Shown piece by piece: positions 1 to 9,341 of a stretch of 64,000 bases of DNA (position 1 is its first letter; each line of letters opens with the position of its first letter). Both the position numbers and the translations under genes were made by a program. Source of the DNA: an uncultured Bacilli bacterium (lineage in GTDB: Bacteria; Bacillota_I; Bacilli_A; RF39; UBA660); contig CANRPF010000003.1 of NCBI GenBank assembly GCA_947632375.1, positions 1 to 64,000 on the forward strand, given 5' to 3'. Below the pieces are notes generated by a model that was not told where the DNA came from, did not search any database, and worked only from the letters and a program-made list of their open reading frames with translations.

Positions 1-76
<76 letters not shown>

Positions 77-87
77 GAAAGATAACA

Positions 88-114
88 AACTCGGACTTTT
101 ATAGTTCGAGTTTT
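88..114 (+). terminator. Rho-independent terminator after tRNA-Phe
   Basis: Ten-base-pair stem with one G-T pair (88-97 with 103-112), five-base loop, followed by TTTT. A near copy of this 24-base element recurs at 36373-36396. Confidence 0.7.
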
Positions 115-498
115 AAAATAGTTAAAATTTTGATATACTTTTAATATACTTTGACAATTTAAAGTACTTGCATATTAAAAAATAATATGCATTTATATAA
201 GTATAACAATTAAAGGTCTATAAATAATAAGAAATGAAGAAATTGGTTATACTAAGAAAGGTGATTTATTTATTATCTAATTTAATAATGAAGAATAAAT
301 ATATTATAGGATATGGCTTATTAATATATTTTAAAATTTAGTATATTATGGTGTAATAATTTTTAAAAATTAAAAGTTATTACGTTCAACCGTAATAACT
401 TTACAAAAACATAATAATCCTGAATTAAAAGTTATGTTGTAGAAATAAAATCATACTAATTACAAACTACATTTTGATATATGCGGGGTGATATAGCT
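113..498. other. Intergenic region with a 12-bp inverted repeat
   Basis: No convincing gene is seen. At 373-402 there is a perfect 12-bp inverted repeat (373-384 with 391-402, six-base loop TTCAAC) without a following T run, so it is not a normal terminator. It could be an operator or an RNA hairpin upstream of the GNAT gene. Confidence 0.5.
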
Positions 499-990
499 AT
501 GAAACCTATAATTAGAAAAAGAAAAATTGAAGATTTTTTCGAATTAGCACATTCTATAGCGCTTGTTTGGAATACAACATATAAAGGAATTGTTGATGAT
601 GATTTTTTAAAGGGATTATTAGCTCATGAAAAAGAAAGTGCTGAAAGATTAAAAAATAATATAAATGATCAACCAGATTATTATGTTTTAACAATGAATG
701 GCAAAATAATTGGTTGGATTTATTATACTTTAGATAGTGACAAATATGAAAATGCTGCAGAAATAATTTCTTTATATATTTTAAAAGAATACCAAGGAAA
801 AGGTTATGGCAAAATGCTATATAATTATGCTATTAAAAATATTATGAAAAAAGGAATAAAAAATTTAATAATTGGCTGTTTGGATGGTAACCCTTCTAAT
901 AATTTTTATAAACATCTAGGTGGTAAGTATATTGGAAATTATTTATTTAGAGAAAAATATGTAGAAAATATATATTTATTTGAATTATAA
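499..990 (+). CDS. GNAT-family N-acetyltransferase
   Basis: Protein of 163 residues transferring an acetyl group from acetyl-CoA to an unknown amine. The acetyl-CoA binding motif Q-G-K-G-Y-G is at residues 99-104, after the usual beta strand (SLYILKEY), and the C-terminal half keeps the GNAT pattern GNPSNNFYKHLG. I start at the ATG at 499 because GGGGTGAT lies about 8 bases upstream; the in-frame ATG at 481 lacks such a site. Substrate cannot be deduced. It stands alone between intergenic regions. Confidence 0.85.
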   Translation: MKPIIRKRKIEDFFELAHSIALVWNTTYKGIVDDDFLKGLLAHEKESAERLKNNINDQPDYYVLTMNGKIIGWIYYTLDSDKYENAAEIISLYILKEYQGKGYGKMLYNYAIKNIMKKGIKNLIIGCLDGNPSNNFYKHLGGKYIGNYLFREKYVENIYLFEL

Positions 991-1035
991 AGTTATTGTA
1001 TAATACTAAAAAAAAGAGAAAGTAGGAAAAAGTAA

Positions 1036-1143
1036 ACATATTTAGGTGATGAATTACGAGACTTAAAATCATTATTAGATGATGGAATAATAACACAAGA
1101 AGAATTTGAGCAAAAGAAAAAGCAGATTTTAAATTTAAACTGA
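1036..1143 (+). pseudogene. SHOCT-domain remnant
   Basis: An open stretch after a stop at 1033-1035 encodes DELRDLKSLLDDGIITQEEF and then a Lys-rich end, ending with TGA at 1141-1143. This is the typical C-terminal SHOCT motif (L-x-x-L-K-x-L-L-D-x-G-I-I-T-x-E-E-F). No ATG, GTG or TTG in frame precedes it, so it looks like the tail of a decayed gene. SHOCT segments normally end longer membrane or short oligomerising proteins. Confidence 0.7.
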
Positions 1144-1181
1144 TTCTTTTCTTTTTCATAACTTTATTAGGAGATAAAATA

Positions 1182-1869
1182 ATGGAATACAAAGAATTTG
1201 CAAAATATTATGATAAGTTTTATAAAAATAAAAATTATAATAAAGAAGTAGAATTTTTAATAAATTTTATTAATAAAAACGATAAAATAATTGATATAGG
1301 TTGTGGTACAGGTATACATGCTTCTTTATTACAACAAAAAGGTTTTGATATAGAAGGATTAGATTTTAGTAAAGAAATGTTAGATATTGCAAAAACTAGA
1401 TTACATTCTAATTTATATTTACAAAATATGTTAGATATAAATATTGATAAAAAATATGATGTAATAATTTCAATGTTTGCTGTAATAAATCATTTAAAAG
1501 ATACACAAGAACTAGAAAAATGTTTTAAAAATTTAAAAAAAATTTTAACAGATAATGGAAAAATAATAATAGATTTACATAATCCACAAAATTCTGGTAA
1601 TAAAAAAGATATTTATGAAAATATGACTAGAACTATGGAATGGAATTATAATAAAGATGATAAAATAGAAACTAGCAAAATCATATATTCTTTAAACGGA
1701 ATAAATTATGAAGATAGTCATATATTTAGAATTTTTACAATTGATGAAATAAAACAATGTTGTAATAATGTTGGTCTTGTTGTAAAAAAATGTATATGAA
1801 AACTATGATATTAATAAATACGGAACATCTAAATCTAAAAACTTACAATTTTTAATATGTAAAATTTAA
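1182..1869 (+). pseudogene. Class I SAM methyltransferase, frameshifted near the C terminus
   Basis: The first frame (1182-1799, 205 residues) has the Rossmann methyltransferase motif I, IIDIGCGTGIH, at residues 36-46, and the acidic loop LDFSKEML. It ends at TGA 1797-1799. Removing one A from the seven-A run at 1784-1790 continues the protein as VYENYDINKYGTSKSKNLQF and ends at TAA 1867-1869, the expected final strand of this family. So there is a +1 frameshift in a homopolymer: a real mutation, slippage site or sequencing error. AGGAGATAA precedes the ATG. The substrate is unknown. Confidence 0.8.
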
Positions 1870-1882
1870 TTCTAATAAAAAA

Positions 1883-1902
1883 AATACTTAAAGTATTATT
1901 TT
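1883..1902. terminator. Weak hairpin between convergent genes
   Basis: Short AT stem (AATACT with AGTATT) flanked by A and T runs, lying between the methyltransferase and the minus-strand gene ending at 1896. Possibly a bidirectional terminator. Confidence 0.35.
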
Positions 1903-2198
1903 ATAATTATATCTTCTATGTCATCTATTGGTATTAATTCATTATTTAAAGTTATTAAATTATTTTTTGTTTTTCCAATAATAGTTTCATTTATTATTTT
2001 ATCTTTTAACTTAATTTCTACATTTATTTTGTATATATAGTTTTTAGATTTAAATACATTATTTATTTTTTCTTTTATATTAATATTTTTATCTAAATCA
2101 CTTTTATTAAATTCATCATTAGAAATAGTAATATATTCTAAAGAATTATCTATTTTTTTATCAAAAGAATTTGTATATAAATCTGGCAACTTATTCAT
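1896..2198 (-). CDS. Hypothetical protein, 100 residues
   Basis: I do not recognise this small, charged, Lys/Asn/Ile-rich protein. It has no signal peptide or membrane segment. A strong ribosome binding site (AAAGAGGTGA) precedes the ATG by a normal distance, which supports translation. It is transcribed divergently from the SEDS gene and converges on the methyltransferase. The second half may form beta strands (KINVEIKLKDKIINETIIGK) but this is only a reading of the composition. Confidence 0.7.
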   Translation of the reverse strand: MNKLPDLYTNSFDKKIDNSLEYITISNDEFNKSDLDKNINIKEKINNVFKSKNYIYKINVEIKLKDKIINETIIGKTKNNLITLNNELIPIDDIEDIIIK

Positions 2199-2255
2199 AG
2201 GCTCACCTCTTTATAATATATGAATAAATAATATAAATATTAACAAAATATAAAT

Positions 2256-3305
2256 ATGAAAACTAAATTTTTAAAATATTTAATTCCATTATTAACTTTA
2301 TCTTTAATAGGATTACTAACGATATATATGTCAAAAAGTACTATATCTAATTATTACTCATATTTTTATCGTCAAATAATTTATTTAATAATAGGTTTAG
2401 TATTACTATTTATAATGAAAAATATTAATTTTGCATACATAAAAAAATACTCTTTAATATTTTATATGTTTAGCATAATATTATTAATATATGTTTTATT
2501 ATTTGGTAATACAATAAACGGTAGCAAGAGTTGGATTAATTTATTTGGTATTAGTATACAACCAAGTGAATTTGCAAAAATTAGTTTGCTTTTATGCATC
2601 GATTTATATATAGAAACTAAGTATGGTTTATTAAAATCAATAATAATGTTAATAATTCCTAGTATATTAACATTTATGCAACCTGATACAGGAACAGTTT
2701 TATTTTATATTATTATATTTTTTAGTATATTTTTATCTTTAAAACTAAAAAAAAGATACTATATTTCACTATTTAGTTTAGCATTTATTATAGTATCACT
2801 TTATTTTTATTTATACTTCTTTAAAAGTGATTTATTTATAAAATTATTTGGAACAAGTTTTTTTTATAGAACTGATAGAATAATTAATTTCTTAGATAAT
2901 GAAGGATATCAAATAAATAATGCTCTTTTAGGAATAGGAAATGGTGGAATATTTGGAAATGGTTCTAAGTATATAGTATATATCCCAGAAGCAATTACTG
3001 ATTTTATGTTTGCTAATATTTTAATGATATGGGGATTTGTTGGGGGAATAATAGTAATAATTAATTATATTTATATAGATTTTAATTTAATAAAAGACTT
3101 AAATTTAAAAAAGCATAGATACTTTGTTATAGGATTGTTTGGACTATTTTTATATCAAAGTATACAACATATATTTATGAATATAGGATTACTTCCAATA
3201 ACAGGTATAACATTGCCATTCGTATCTTATGGAGGAAGTAGTTTAATATCATATTTTATATTATTTGGAATATTGTTAAATATAAAAAAAAATCTCAAAA
3301 ATTGA
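2256..3305 (+). CDS. SEDS-family peptidoglycan glycosyltransferase (RodA/FtsW/SpoVE type)
   Basis: Polytopic membrane protein of 349 residues, close to RodA length, that would polymerise lipid II into glycan strands. Family signatures are visible in order: NGSKSWINLFGISIQPSEFAK, QPDTGT, the extracellular PEAITDFMFA segment carrying the catalytic Asp of SEDS proteins, and the C-terminal GLLPITGITLPFVSYGGSS. No partner class B PBP lies beside it, so whether it serves elongation, division or sporulation cannot be told. The ATG has no clear Shine-Dalgarno sequence upstream, only AT-rich DNA. The stop codon lies inside a terminator hairpin. Confidence 0.93.
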   Translation: MKTKFLKYLIPLLTLSLIGLLTIYMSKSTISNYYSYFYRQIIYLIIGLVLLFIMKNINFAYIKKYSLIFYMFSIILLIYVLLFGNTINGSKSWINLFGISIQPSEFAKISLLLCIDLYIETKYGLLKSIIMLIIPSILTFMQPDTGTVLFYIIIFFSIFLSLKLKKRYYISLFSLAFIIVSLYFYLYFFKSDLFIKLFGTSFFYRTDRIINFLDNEGYQINNALLGIGNGGIFGNGSKYIVYIPEAITDFMFANILMIWGFVGGIIVIINYIYIDFNLIKDLNLKKHRYFVIGLFGLFLYQSIQHIFMNIGLLPITGITLPFVSYGGSSLISYFILFGILLNIKKNLKN

Positions 3306-3309
3306 GATT
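3284..3309. terminator. Bidirectional terminator between convergent genes
   Basis: Eight-base-pair perfect stem AATCTCAA (3291-3298) with TTGAGATT (3302-3309), three-base loop. On the minus strand it is followed by a seven-T run, so it mainly ends the minus-strand cluster; it also covers the stop codon of the SEDS gene. Confidence 0.8.
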
Positions 3310-3526
3310 AATAATAAGCTCCTGATGAATAATTGTAATATCCACCTTGATTATAAGGGAACTGTTGATATGGTGTATATGGTCTAGGTGGATATGTTGG
3401 ACTATTTACATAAACAGGTCTTGGTCTTGAAAATCCAACTAATGCAGATCCTGCTAATCCACCTAATAAAAATGGAACAAAAAATTGTCTATCTCCATTA
3501 TATGAATATGGATAATTATAATACAT
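3308..3526 (-). CDS. Small Tyr/Pro-rich protein with a central hydrophobic segment
   Basis: 72 residues. The N-terminal part is Tyr-rich, the middle (FFVPFLLGGLAGSALVGF) is a Gly-rich hydrophobic hairpin, and the C-terminal part is rich in Pro, Tyr and Gln. The ATG at 3526 is chosen because AAAGGAG sits 7 bases upstream; a longer frame starting at 3661 would overlap the phosphoesterase gene. The composition resembles small spore-coat or surface-associated proteins of Bacilli, but I cannot assign it. Its ribosome binding site is inside a long hairpin (3527-3569). Confidence 0.7.
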   Translation of the reverse strand: MYYNYPYSYNGDRQFFVPFLLGGLAGSALVGFSRPRPVYVNSPTYPPRPYTPYQQFPYNQGGYYNYSSGAYY

Positions 3527-3570
3527 AAAAATAACTCCTTTCATAATATTATATGAGAGAGTTATTTTTT
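3527..3570. promoter_or_regulatory. Long hairpin ending the phosphoesterase gene and holding the next gene's SD
   Basis: Perfect 11-bp arms (3527-3537 with 3559-3569) around a loop that contains a second 5-bp stem (3541-3545 with 3552-3556). In the minus direction it lies between the phosphoesterase stop and the 3526 start, and one arm contains the GGAG of the small gene. It may act as a terminator or attenuator and mask translation initiation. Confidence 0.6.
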
Positions 3571-3572
3571 TT

Positions 3573-4409
3573 CTATTCTTTATAAACTCTAAAGAAATTA
3601 ATACTAGGTTGAGATAAAAATCTAAAATTAATAGTAGAAGTTCCAATTCCATTTGAAACATATAAATTTATTCCATCAACATTATAAAATTCATCATAAT
3701 ATGTTTTTGATCCTATTGGAGTAATTATCGGACCTATAAAAGGTATTCTAATTTGTCCATTATGTGAATGACCTGATAACATAATATTTAAACTATATTT
3801 TTTTATATTTTTTAATTCATCAGGTTCATGAGCTAATACAATTCTATAATACGGATTTTCTTTTTCAAAAACTTCATAATTTACTTTAGTATTTGACATA
3901 TCAGATAAACCAACTATAGAAATAGGGGTAGTATCTTTAAAATATATTAAACGTTCTTCATTATTTAATATAGTAAAGTTTCCATCTAATATAGTTTTAA
4001 AATCTGATAAAGATTTAATATCATGATTACCAGAAACAGCAAAATTTCCTAATGTAGATTCTATTTTACTTAATGTATTTTTTACTTCTTCTAATTCTTC
4101 TTTTTTTAATTTAATATCTTTATCTATAAAATCTCCTGTAAAAAATACTAAATCTGGTTTTTGTTTATTTATTAAATTTACTATTTTATTTAAATATTTT
4201 AAATCTACAGTTCTACCATAATGTACATCAGAAAAATGAATTATCTTTAATCCATCAAAACTATCAGGTATATTTTTACTTTCAATTTTATATTCTTTTA
4301 ACTTTAAATTATATGGTTCTATATATCTACTATATAAAACTAATAAAGATATAACCAATAAAATATATATTAAAATATTTCTCTTTTTTTTCTTATCTTT
4401 TTTCCCCAT
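3573..4409 (-). CDS. Membrane-anchored calcineurin-like metallophosphoesterase (YkuE/YaeI type)
   Basis: 278 residues. A basic N terminus is followed by one membrane segment (about residues 11-27), leaving the catalytic domain outside. All metal-ligand motifs are present: D61-x-H63 in FSDVHYG, GD93 in FTGDFID, GNHD at 127-130, H193 in LAHEPDE, and GHSH at 213-216. The family is a two-metal phosphoesterase; relatives act on lipid or nucleotide phosphates, and the substrate here is unknown. It lies 11 bases downstream of the CPBP gene on the same strand, so the two are likely co-transcribed. Confidence 0.92.
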   Translation of the reverse strand: MGKKDKKKKRNILIYILLVISLLVLYSRYIEPYNLKLKEYKIESKNIPDSFDGLKIIHFSDVHYGRTVDLKYLNKIVNLINKQKPDLVFFTGDFIDKDIKLKKEELEEVKNTLSKIESTLGNFAVSGNHDIKSLSDFKTILDGNFTILNNEERLIYFKDTTPISIVGLSDMSNTKVNYEVFEKENPYYRIVLAHEPDELKNIKKYSLNIMLSGHSHNGQIRIPFIGPIITPIGSKTYYDEFYNVDGINLYVSNGIGTSTINFRFLSQPSINFFRVYKE

Positions 4410-4420
4410 AGTTAGACTCC

Positions 4421-5050
4421 TTATATTAAAAGTATTGTTACTGTAATTAAATTATGAAACATATGTGCAATAATATTAGAAATAATATTATCAGTTTTAT
4501 TATATATTAAACTAAATGTTAAACCTAATATAAAATAAGGAATAATGTAAATAATTTCTATAATTTTACTTATAGATAATAAATGTGCTAAAGCAAATAA
4601 TAAAGAAGATATAATTATAAATTTATTAGAATTTAAATTACGTTTAAATTCTAATCTAAAACAAATTTCTTCAACAAAAGGTATTAATACTGCTAAAGTA
4701 AAAGAATAAATTATTTTATTATTATAAAGTATTTCTCTATTAGCAAGTTCATTATTAGATATACCATTATTAAATATTAAATAATTAATAATATAATTAG
4801 AAATTATCATAAGTAAAAATCCTATTACCCAATAAGCTAAAATAATATATATATATTTTAATTTAAAATTCTTTAAATATTCTTTTAATATACTCCTGTA
4901 TTTAATTATAAAAAATATAGTTAATAAAATATTAGAAACTACATTAGTTATAAATAATAATTTACTTTTAGCTACAAAAGGAGATATAAAAGCCATTAGA
5001 AAGCTTGGAAAAAATATATAAATTAATATATTAATAATCCCTTTTTTCAT
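4421..5050 (-). CDS. CPBP-family intramembrane metalloprotease
   Basis: 209 residues with about six hydrophobic segments. The ABI/CPBP motifs are clear: E127-E128-x-x-x-R132 (EEICFR), FALAH with H156, and NIIAH with H196. Bacterial members cleave or protect membrane peptides, and some are bacteriocin self-immunity proteins; the target here is unknown. AGAGGTAATAA precedes the ATG. First gene of the minus-strand cluster 5050-3308. Confidence 0.9.
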   Translation of the reverse strand: MKKGIINILIYIFFPSFLMAFISPFVAKSKLLFITNVVSNILLTIFFIIKYRSILKEYLKNFKLKYIYIILAYWVIGFLLMIISNYIINYLIFNNGISNNELANREILYNNKIIYSFTLAVLIPFVEEICFRLEFKRNLNSNKFIIISSLLFALAHLLSISKIIEIIYIIPYFILGLTFSLIYNKTDNIISNIIAHMFHNLITVTILLI

Positions 5051-5193
5051 TTATTACCTCTTATTATACAAGTATTTTATCATGGTTTGTTTAATAAGTA
5101 AATTAAATAATATTTAATAAAAAAGATTGAATAAGATGTAAAATTATGTTAATATCTATTTAGATATAATAGAAAAGATAGGATTAATTGATT

Positions 5194-5910
5194 ATGAAAA
5201 AATGTATATTTTTATTTATGTTATTCTTTTTATTAAATATAACAGCTAATGCAGATTGTACTTATACTGAAAGACAACAATTATTAAAGAAAGCTAAAGA
5301 TATAAGTATTGGATATGATATAGAAGATAAGAGTACAACAATTGAAAAAGAAAATTCGATGGCTGAAACTACATCTTATGTAATAAAACAATTTGATTTT
5401 AATTTCTATGTTATTAACAATTATTCAAATGAGCTTTATGTAAAATATGTTGATGATATGTCATTTAAAGAAGAGTATATAAATGCTGATGATTTAGAAA
5501 ATAATACATATCATTTTACAAATTCAAATAAAGATAATGTAATAACTTATACTTTTGAAATAAGAACATTAAATGAAAATTGTAAGGGCAAAATTATTGA
5601 GACTAGAACAGTGAAGAAACCTAAATATAATTCATTTTCAGAGTTCCCAATATGTGATAATGATGCAACAAGAAATCAAGAGTATTGTCAACAATTTATA
5701 ACTAAAGATTTAAATATGACTGAATGGGATTTATTTGATAAGGGGAATCAATTAATAAAACAAGAAGAAAAAGAAAAAAAAGAACCTGAGAACGAGTCAG
5801 TTTTTAAGAAATTATCTAGATATTGGTATATTATTGTAATTATAGCAGGAGTTGCTTTAGTAGTAGGGGTTGTAATTATTATAAACAAGAGAAGAGGTAG
5901 ATTAGAGTGA
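5194..5910 (+). CDS. Exported single-pass membrane protein of the Tad-like locus
   Basis: 238 residues, not recognised as a family. It has an N-terminal signal peptide (MKKCIFLFMLFFLLNITANA), an extracytoplasmic region of about 180 residues with several Cys, and a C-terminal membrane helix (about residues 206-228) followed by KRRGRLE, so it should be a type I surface protein. I use the ATG at 5194 rather than an upstream TTG at 5188. The stop overlaps the next start as GTGA, implying translational coupling to the 1144-residue protein and a shared role. Confidence 0.8.
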   Translation: MKKCIFLFMLFFLLNITANADCTYTERQQLLKKAKDISIGYDIEDKSTTIEKENSMAETTSYVIKQFDFNFYVINNYSNELYVKYVDDMSFKEEYINADDLENNTYHFTNSNKDNVITYTFEIRTLNENCKGKIIETRTVKKPKYNSFSEFPICDNDATRNQEYCQQFITKDLNMTEWDLFDKGNQLIKQEEKEKKEPENESVFKKLSRYWYIIVIIAGVALVVGVVIIINKRRGRLE

Positions 5911-8900
5911 AATTAAAACAAATATATATTTTTATAATTGGATTCTTTATTACTCTAATGTCAGTTAACATAATGTCAGTTGATGCTGGTATTTGCGATG
6001 GATTGCCTTTGTTAAATAATTCATATTGTGATACTTATAATAGTAGTGGCGATAATCAAATACGTTATCAGTATGGATATTATCAAAAATCTCTTGAAGC
6101 TAGTAATGGGGGCAACGGTTGGCATGGTGGATATGGTGCTTATGCTTATGAAGTTATGGTAGGTGGGCATGTAGTAAGTGATACTTTTGGTTTTTGTTTG
6201 GATCCGAGGAAAGCAGGTCCTACATCAAATGTAACAAATGCAAATAATGAAGGGGTTGTATATTCAGCATATAATTGTCCTGCCGGTGATAGTTGTGGCA
6301 CTAAACCAGTTTATTCGTTTGCAAGAGAATTATTTAAAGGTGGAATAGGAGACTTTGATACACAGGTTTACCGAATTTACCAACAATATGCAAATGATTT
6401 ACAATATGCAAAGACTCATGGTGGTGATTTTACTTCGGCTCGTGCAATGTTATTGTCTGAAGCTGACGTAGCTTTAAGAGCAGTTGCTATTAGAAATGGT
6501 GTGTCTTCACCTGGATATGATGTTTTTAATGATGTTGTAAAATATTTTTATGATAATAGTTACAGTGACTATCCTAGTAGTTGGCATCTAACTAAAGGTG
6601 GTCCAAGTCATTATGCTGGATATTTTGGAACATCAACCTTTCTAAAAAACGCAAAAAAATGGTTTGATAATGTTAAAAAAGATAATTTTGCATTAATATG
6701 GAATAATACCTTGGAGTTAAGTCATGATGATGGAACATGTGATGAAGAAACAGGTGAATGTACTTTTAAATTTAATTTGAAAGTCGAAGATTATCTTAAG
6801 AGCTGTAATTATAAAGACGTGTTTGGCGAGGGTGCTTTTTTCAAATTTTGGATAGAGGCATCTGGAGATTCTTTAAAAATAATCGACGACGATACTGGAT
6901 GGGATATTACTGAGGCTGCTATTGCAGGCATTAATTATACAGAAGATTCTATTCCACCATCAACAGATGGAGTTAAACATATAAGCGTGATTATGAGTCA
7001 AGCTGACTATGAAAATATGACTTCTAGCGGGTCAAAAGTCAATTTAAGATATGAAACATTTCATCCAATGAGTAGTGATAATATTTTTATAAATAATGTC
7101 TCTGATTCGACTAGTCCAACTTATCAAAGAATGGTAATAATTAAAAAGGTAATTCATAAGGGAAATATTGATGATTCTGCAAATCCTATTATTCCTGTTG
7201 ATAAATTTTGTCAACAAGATGGTGCTAACTTCTATATTAATGAAGAGTCAGTGTCATTTGCAGAATATGTATCAACGTGTGGATGTGATAAAGTCGATAC
7301 GTCAGTTCCTGATTATGATTCACTAGAAACAGTGTTTGATGAAGAATATGATGATTCTGTATTTGAAAATGTGGCTGTAAAAATGAGTTTAAAAGAAGCA
7401 TATGAATTGATATGTAAAGATCCAGAAGATACACCTGGTATCGATCGTACAGAAGTTAATGGAGACTTGCCTGATTGCAATCCAGCTATAGAAAGTACGA
7501 CTACTTCTTATCAAGATTTAGATGATAATGGAATAAAGAAAAATGTTATTTCAGGAGGTCTTGAAAATATAACAGATAACATTTCTTATATGGAAGATAA
7601 ATATTTAGGTAATAGCAAAACCTATTGTCATGTTACATGTGAAGAAACAGTAGATTTTAATAATTTAAGTTCTAAATTTACTGTTCCAGCAGGACAGTAT
7701 TATCAGTTTGATACGTATCCTCAGACTATGTCAACAAAATATTGTAAAGTACAAGTTGATTATGATAAATGGTTAAAAAAATACAATGATTTATTATCAA
7801 AAATATATTATGATTATAAAGACTGGAAAGAAAATGAAATAAGGGCGAATAATGTATACGACACTAGGGATGTTTGTTGTCACCATGATAGTGAAACACA
7901 TGAATGTGACGACTATGGAACTCGATATTATTATGATGGCGAATACGATGGCTTCAAACTTACTAGCAGAAGAAATACACAGTCTACTTTAGCAGAAAAA
8001 GAAATAACTAAGCGAGGTTCTTATTCTGATTGCAGTGGCAATGATGAAGGCTATTACGCGAATAAAGCAAGCAATGCTAGTAGAAAATTTGATGAAGATT
8101 TGGAAGAATTACAAGGTTCTGATGGTCTATTTGATGAACTTGAAACATGTTATCAAGAATTAAAAAAGGATGCAAGTCCTGAAGATTTTTATGATTTTCA
8201 AAGTACGTTAAGCTATTATTACGAGCAGACATTAAATGGAAATAAAAGTATTGTAAGAAATGATGGTAGGACGAATAATGTAGATGATAGTTTGTTTGAA
8301 AGCGTAAGAGATGATTCTTTAACAGAGATTAGTGAAGAAAGTGCATATATTACTTCTGATACACATGATTTTGATGTTCCGCAAGATGGTGGTAATGTTG
8401 AGACAAAGACAATAGAGAACTTTTTTGGATCATCTGATATGATTCGATATGTTAAATTTGTTACAAATTATAAGCCAACTCAAGATAAGTATGTTGATAT
8501 TTATACCTATCATATAAAAACTAAAAATGCGGATGGTAGTGTTGATTTACCTAATCCTATTCATATTGGATATGTGTTTGATACTGATGTTTCTGCTGTA
8601 GAAAAGCCTGATAATAAATTTTATTATCGTTTTACTCAGCTTGGTGATGAAAATAAAATATATCAAGCTTTGAATGATATATATCATAATGCTCAAGATA
8701 GATTAACAAGATTTTGTGAATATAAAATAAAAAATGAGCAATTTGACCCTAATTGTACTACTCCAGATTGTGAGTGTGTTGGAACAGCATGTTCAACAAC
8801 TGTTTTAGATCCTACTTATAATGTATTGTTTAAAACAATTGCACCAGGAAATATTGATCCAAACGATAGAATTTCTAAATCAAATGATGAAAAGAAAGGA

Positions 8901-9341
8901 TTTTATAATTGGAAAGATATAAAAGCTCAAACAGTTAAGGAAGAAATTGAATTAAGAGAAAATGGTGATACTTCTCTTGGATTAACTAGTAAAAGAACAT
9001 ATTCACCTGAATTCATGGAATATTCAATTACTTTGGATAATCCAAAAATAGAAAAAATAAGAAGCGAATCTAGCAGTAATTATGCCGATTTTAATCTTAA
9101 ATGCTTGGATGAAACCGGCAGGGAATGTATTAGTGAATTTTTAACTAACTTAAAAAATGAAGGTATTTTAACTAATACCTCTGGAAGAAGTAAGTGGAAA
9201 TATTTTGATTATAATGAGACAACAGGCAAAGGAGAAATAGATGTTGTATCATCGTTTAGTAATGCAGAGTATAGACAACGATTAGAAAAATTCCAATCAT
9301 TATCATCAAGTATTCCAGAATTAGGAGGTATAAATCCATGA
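5907..9341 (+). CDS. Giant Cys-rich exported protein (1144 residues)
   Basis: It begins with GTG, has a signal peptide (about residues 1-28), and contains many Cys throughout (pairs such as STCGCDK, VCCHHD, PDCECVG), suggesting disulfides outside the cell. There is no C-terminal membrane helix, LPxTG or dockerin. The N-terminal part, with FGFCLDP near residue 96 and ALRAVAIRNG near residue 190, faintly recalls thioester adhesin domains, but the Gln expected in the second motif is absent, so I do not assign it. Genes on both sides overlap it (GTGA and ATGA), so it should be made with them; an adhesin or pilus-tip role is inference. Its base and codon use looks less AT-biased than the neighbours. 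Confidence 0.8.
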   Translation: MKLKQIYIFIIGFFITLMSVNIMSVDAGICDGLPLLNNSYCDTYNSSGDNQIRYQYGYYQKSLEASNGGNGWHGGYGAYAYEVMVGGHVVSDTFGFCLDPRKAGPTSNVTNANNEGVVYSAYNCPAGDSCGTKPVYSFARELFKGGIGDFDTQVYRIYQQYANDLQYAKTHGGDFTSARAMLLSEADVALRAVAIRNGVSSPGYDVFNDVVKYFYDNSYSDYPSSWHLTKGGPSHYAGYFGTSTFLKNAKKWFDNVKKDNFALIWNNTLELSHDDGTCDEETGECTFKFNLKVEDYLKSCNYKDVFGEGAFFKFWIEASGDSLKIIDDDTGWDITEAAIAGINYTEDSIPPSTDGVKHISVIMSQADYENMTSSGSKVNLRYETFHPMSSDNIFINNVSDSTSPTYQRMVIIKKVIHKGNIDDSANPIIPVDKFCQQDGANFYINEESVSFAEYVSTCGCDKVDTSVPDYDSLETVFDEEYDDSVFENVAVKMSLKEAYELICKDPEDTPGIDRTEVNGDLPDCNPAIESTTTSYQDLDDNGIKKNVISGGLENITDNISYMEDKYLGNSKTYCHVTCEETVDFNNLSSKFTVPAGQYYQFDTYPQTMSTKYCKVQVDYDKWLKKYNDLLSKIYYDYKDWKENEIRANNVYDTRDVCCHHDSETHECDDYGTRYYYDGEYDGFKLTSRRNTQSTLAEKEITKRGSYSDCSGNDEGYYANKASNASRKFDEDLEELQGSDGLFDELETCYQELKKDASPEDFYDFQSTLSYYYEQTLNGNKSIVRNDGRTNNVDDSLFESVRDDSLTEISEESAYITSDTHDFDVPQDGGNVETKTIENFFGSSDMIRYVKFVTNYKPTQDKYVDIYTYHIKTKNADGSVDLPNPIHIGYVFDTDVSAVEKPDNKFYYRFTQLGDENKIYQALNDIYHNAQDRLTRFCEYKIKNEQFDPNCTTPDCECVGTACSTTVLDPTYNVLFKTIAPGNIDPNDRISKSNDEKKGFYNWKDIKAQTVKEEIELRENGDTSLGLTSKRTYSPEFMEYSITLDNPKIEKIRSESSSNYADFNLKCLDETGRECISEFLTNLKNEGILTNTSGRSKWKYFDYNETTGKGEIDVVSSFSNAEYRQRLEKFQSLSSSIPELGGINP

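Noticed and set aside
234..341. 35-codon frame after tRNA-Phe (MKKLVILRKVIYLLSNLIMK start)
   Set aside because: No Shine-Dalgarno at the right distance, AT-random composition and no family pattern.
947..1192. 81-codon minus-strand frame
   Set aside because: Opposes the GNAT end and the SHOCT remnant; no ribosome site and composition of a shadow frame.
7237..7434. Minus frame inside the 1144-residue gene
   Set aside because: Fully inside a better-supported gene, no SD.
5907..9341. Thioester adhesin domain in the giant protein
   Set aside because: FCLDP fits the Cys motif loosely, but the expected Gln motif is missing.
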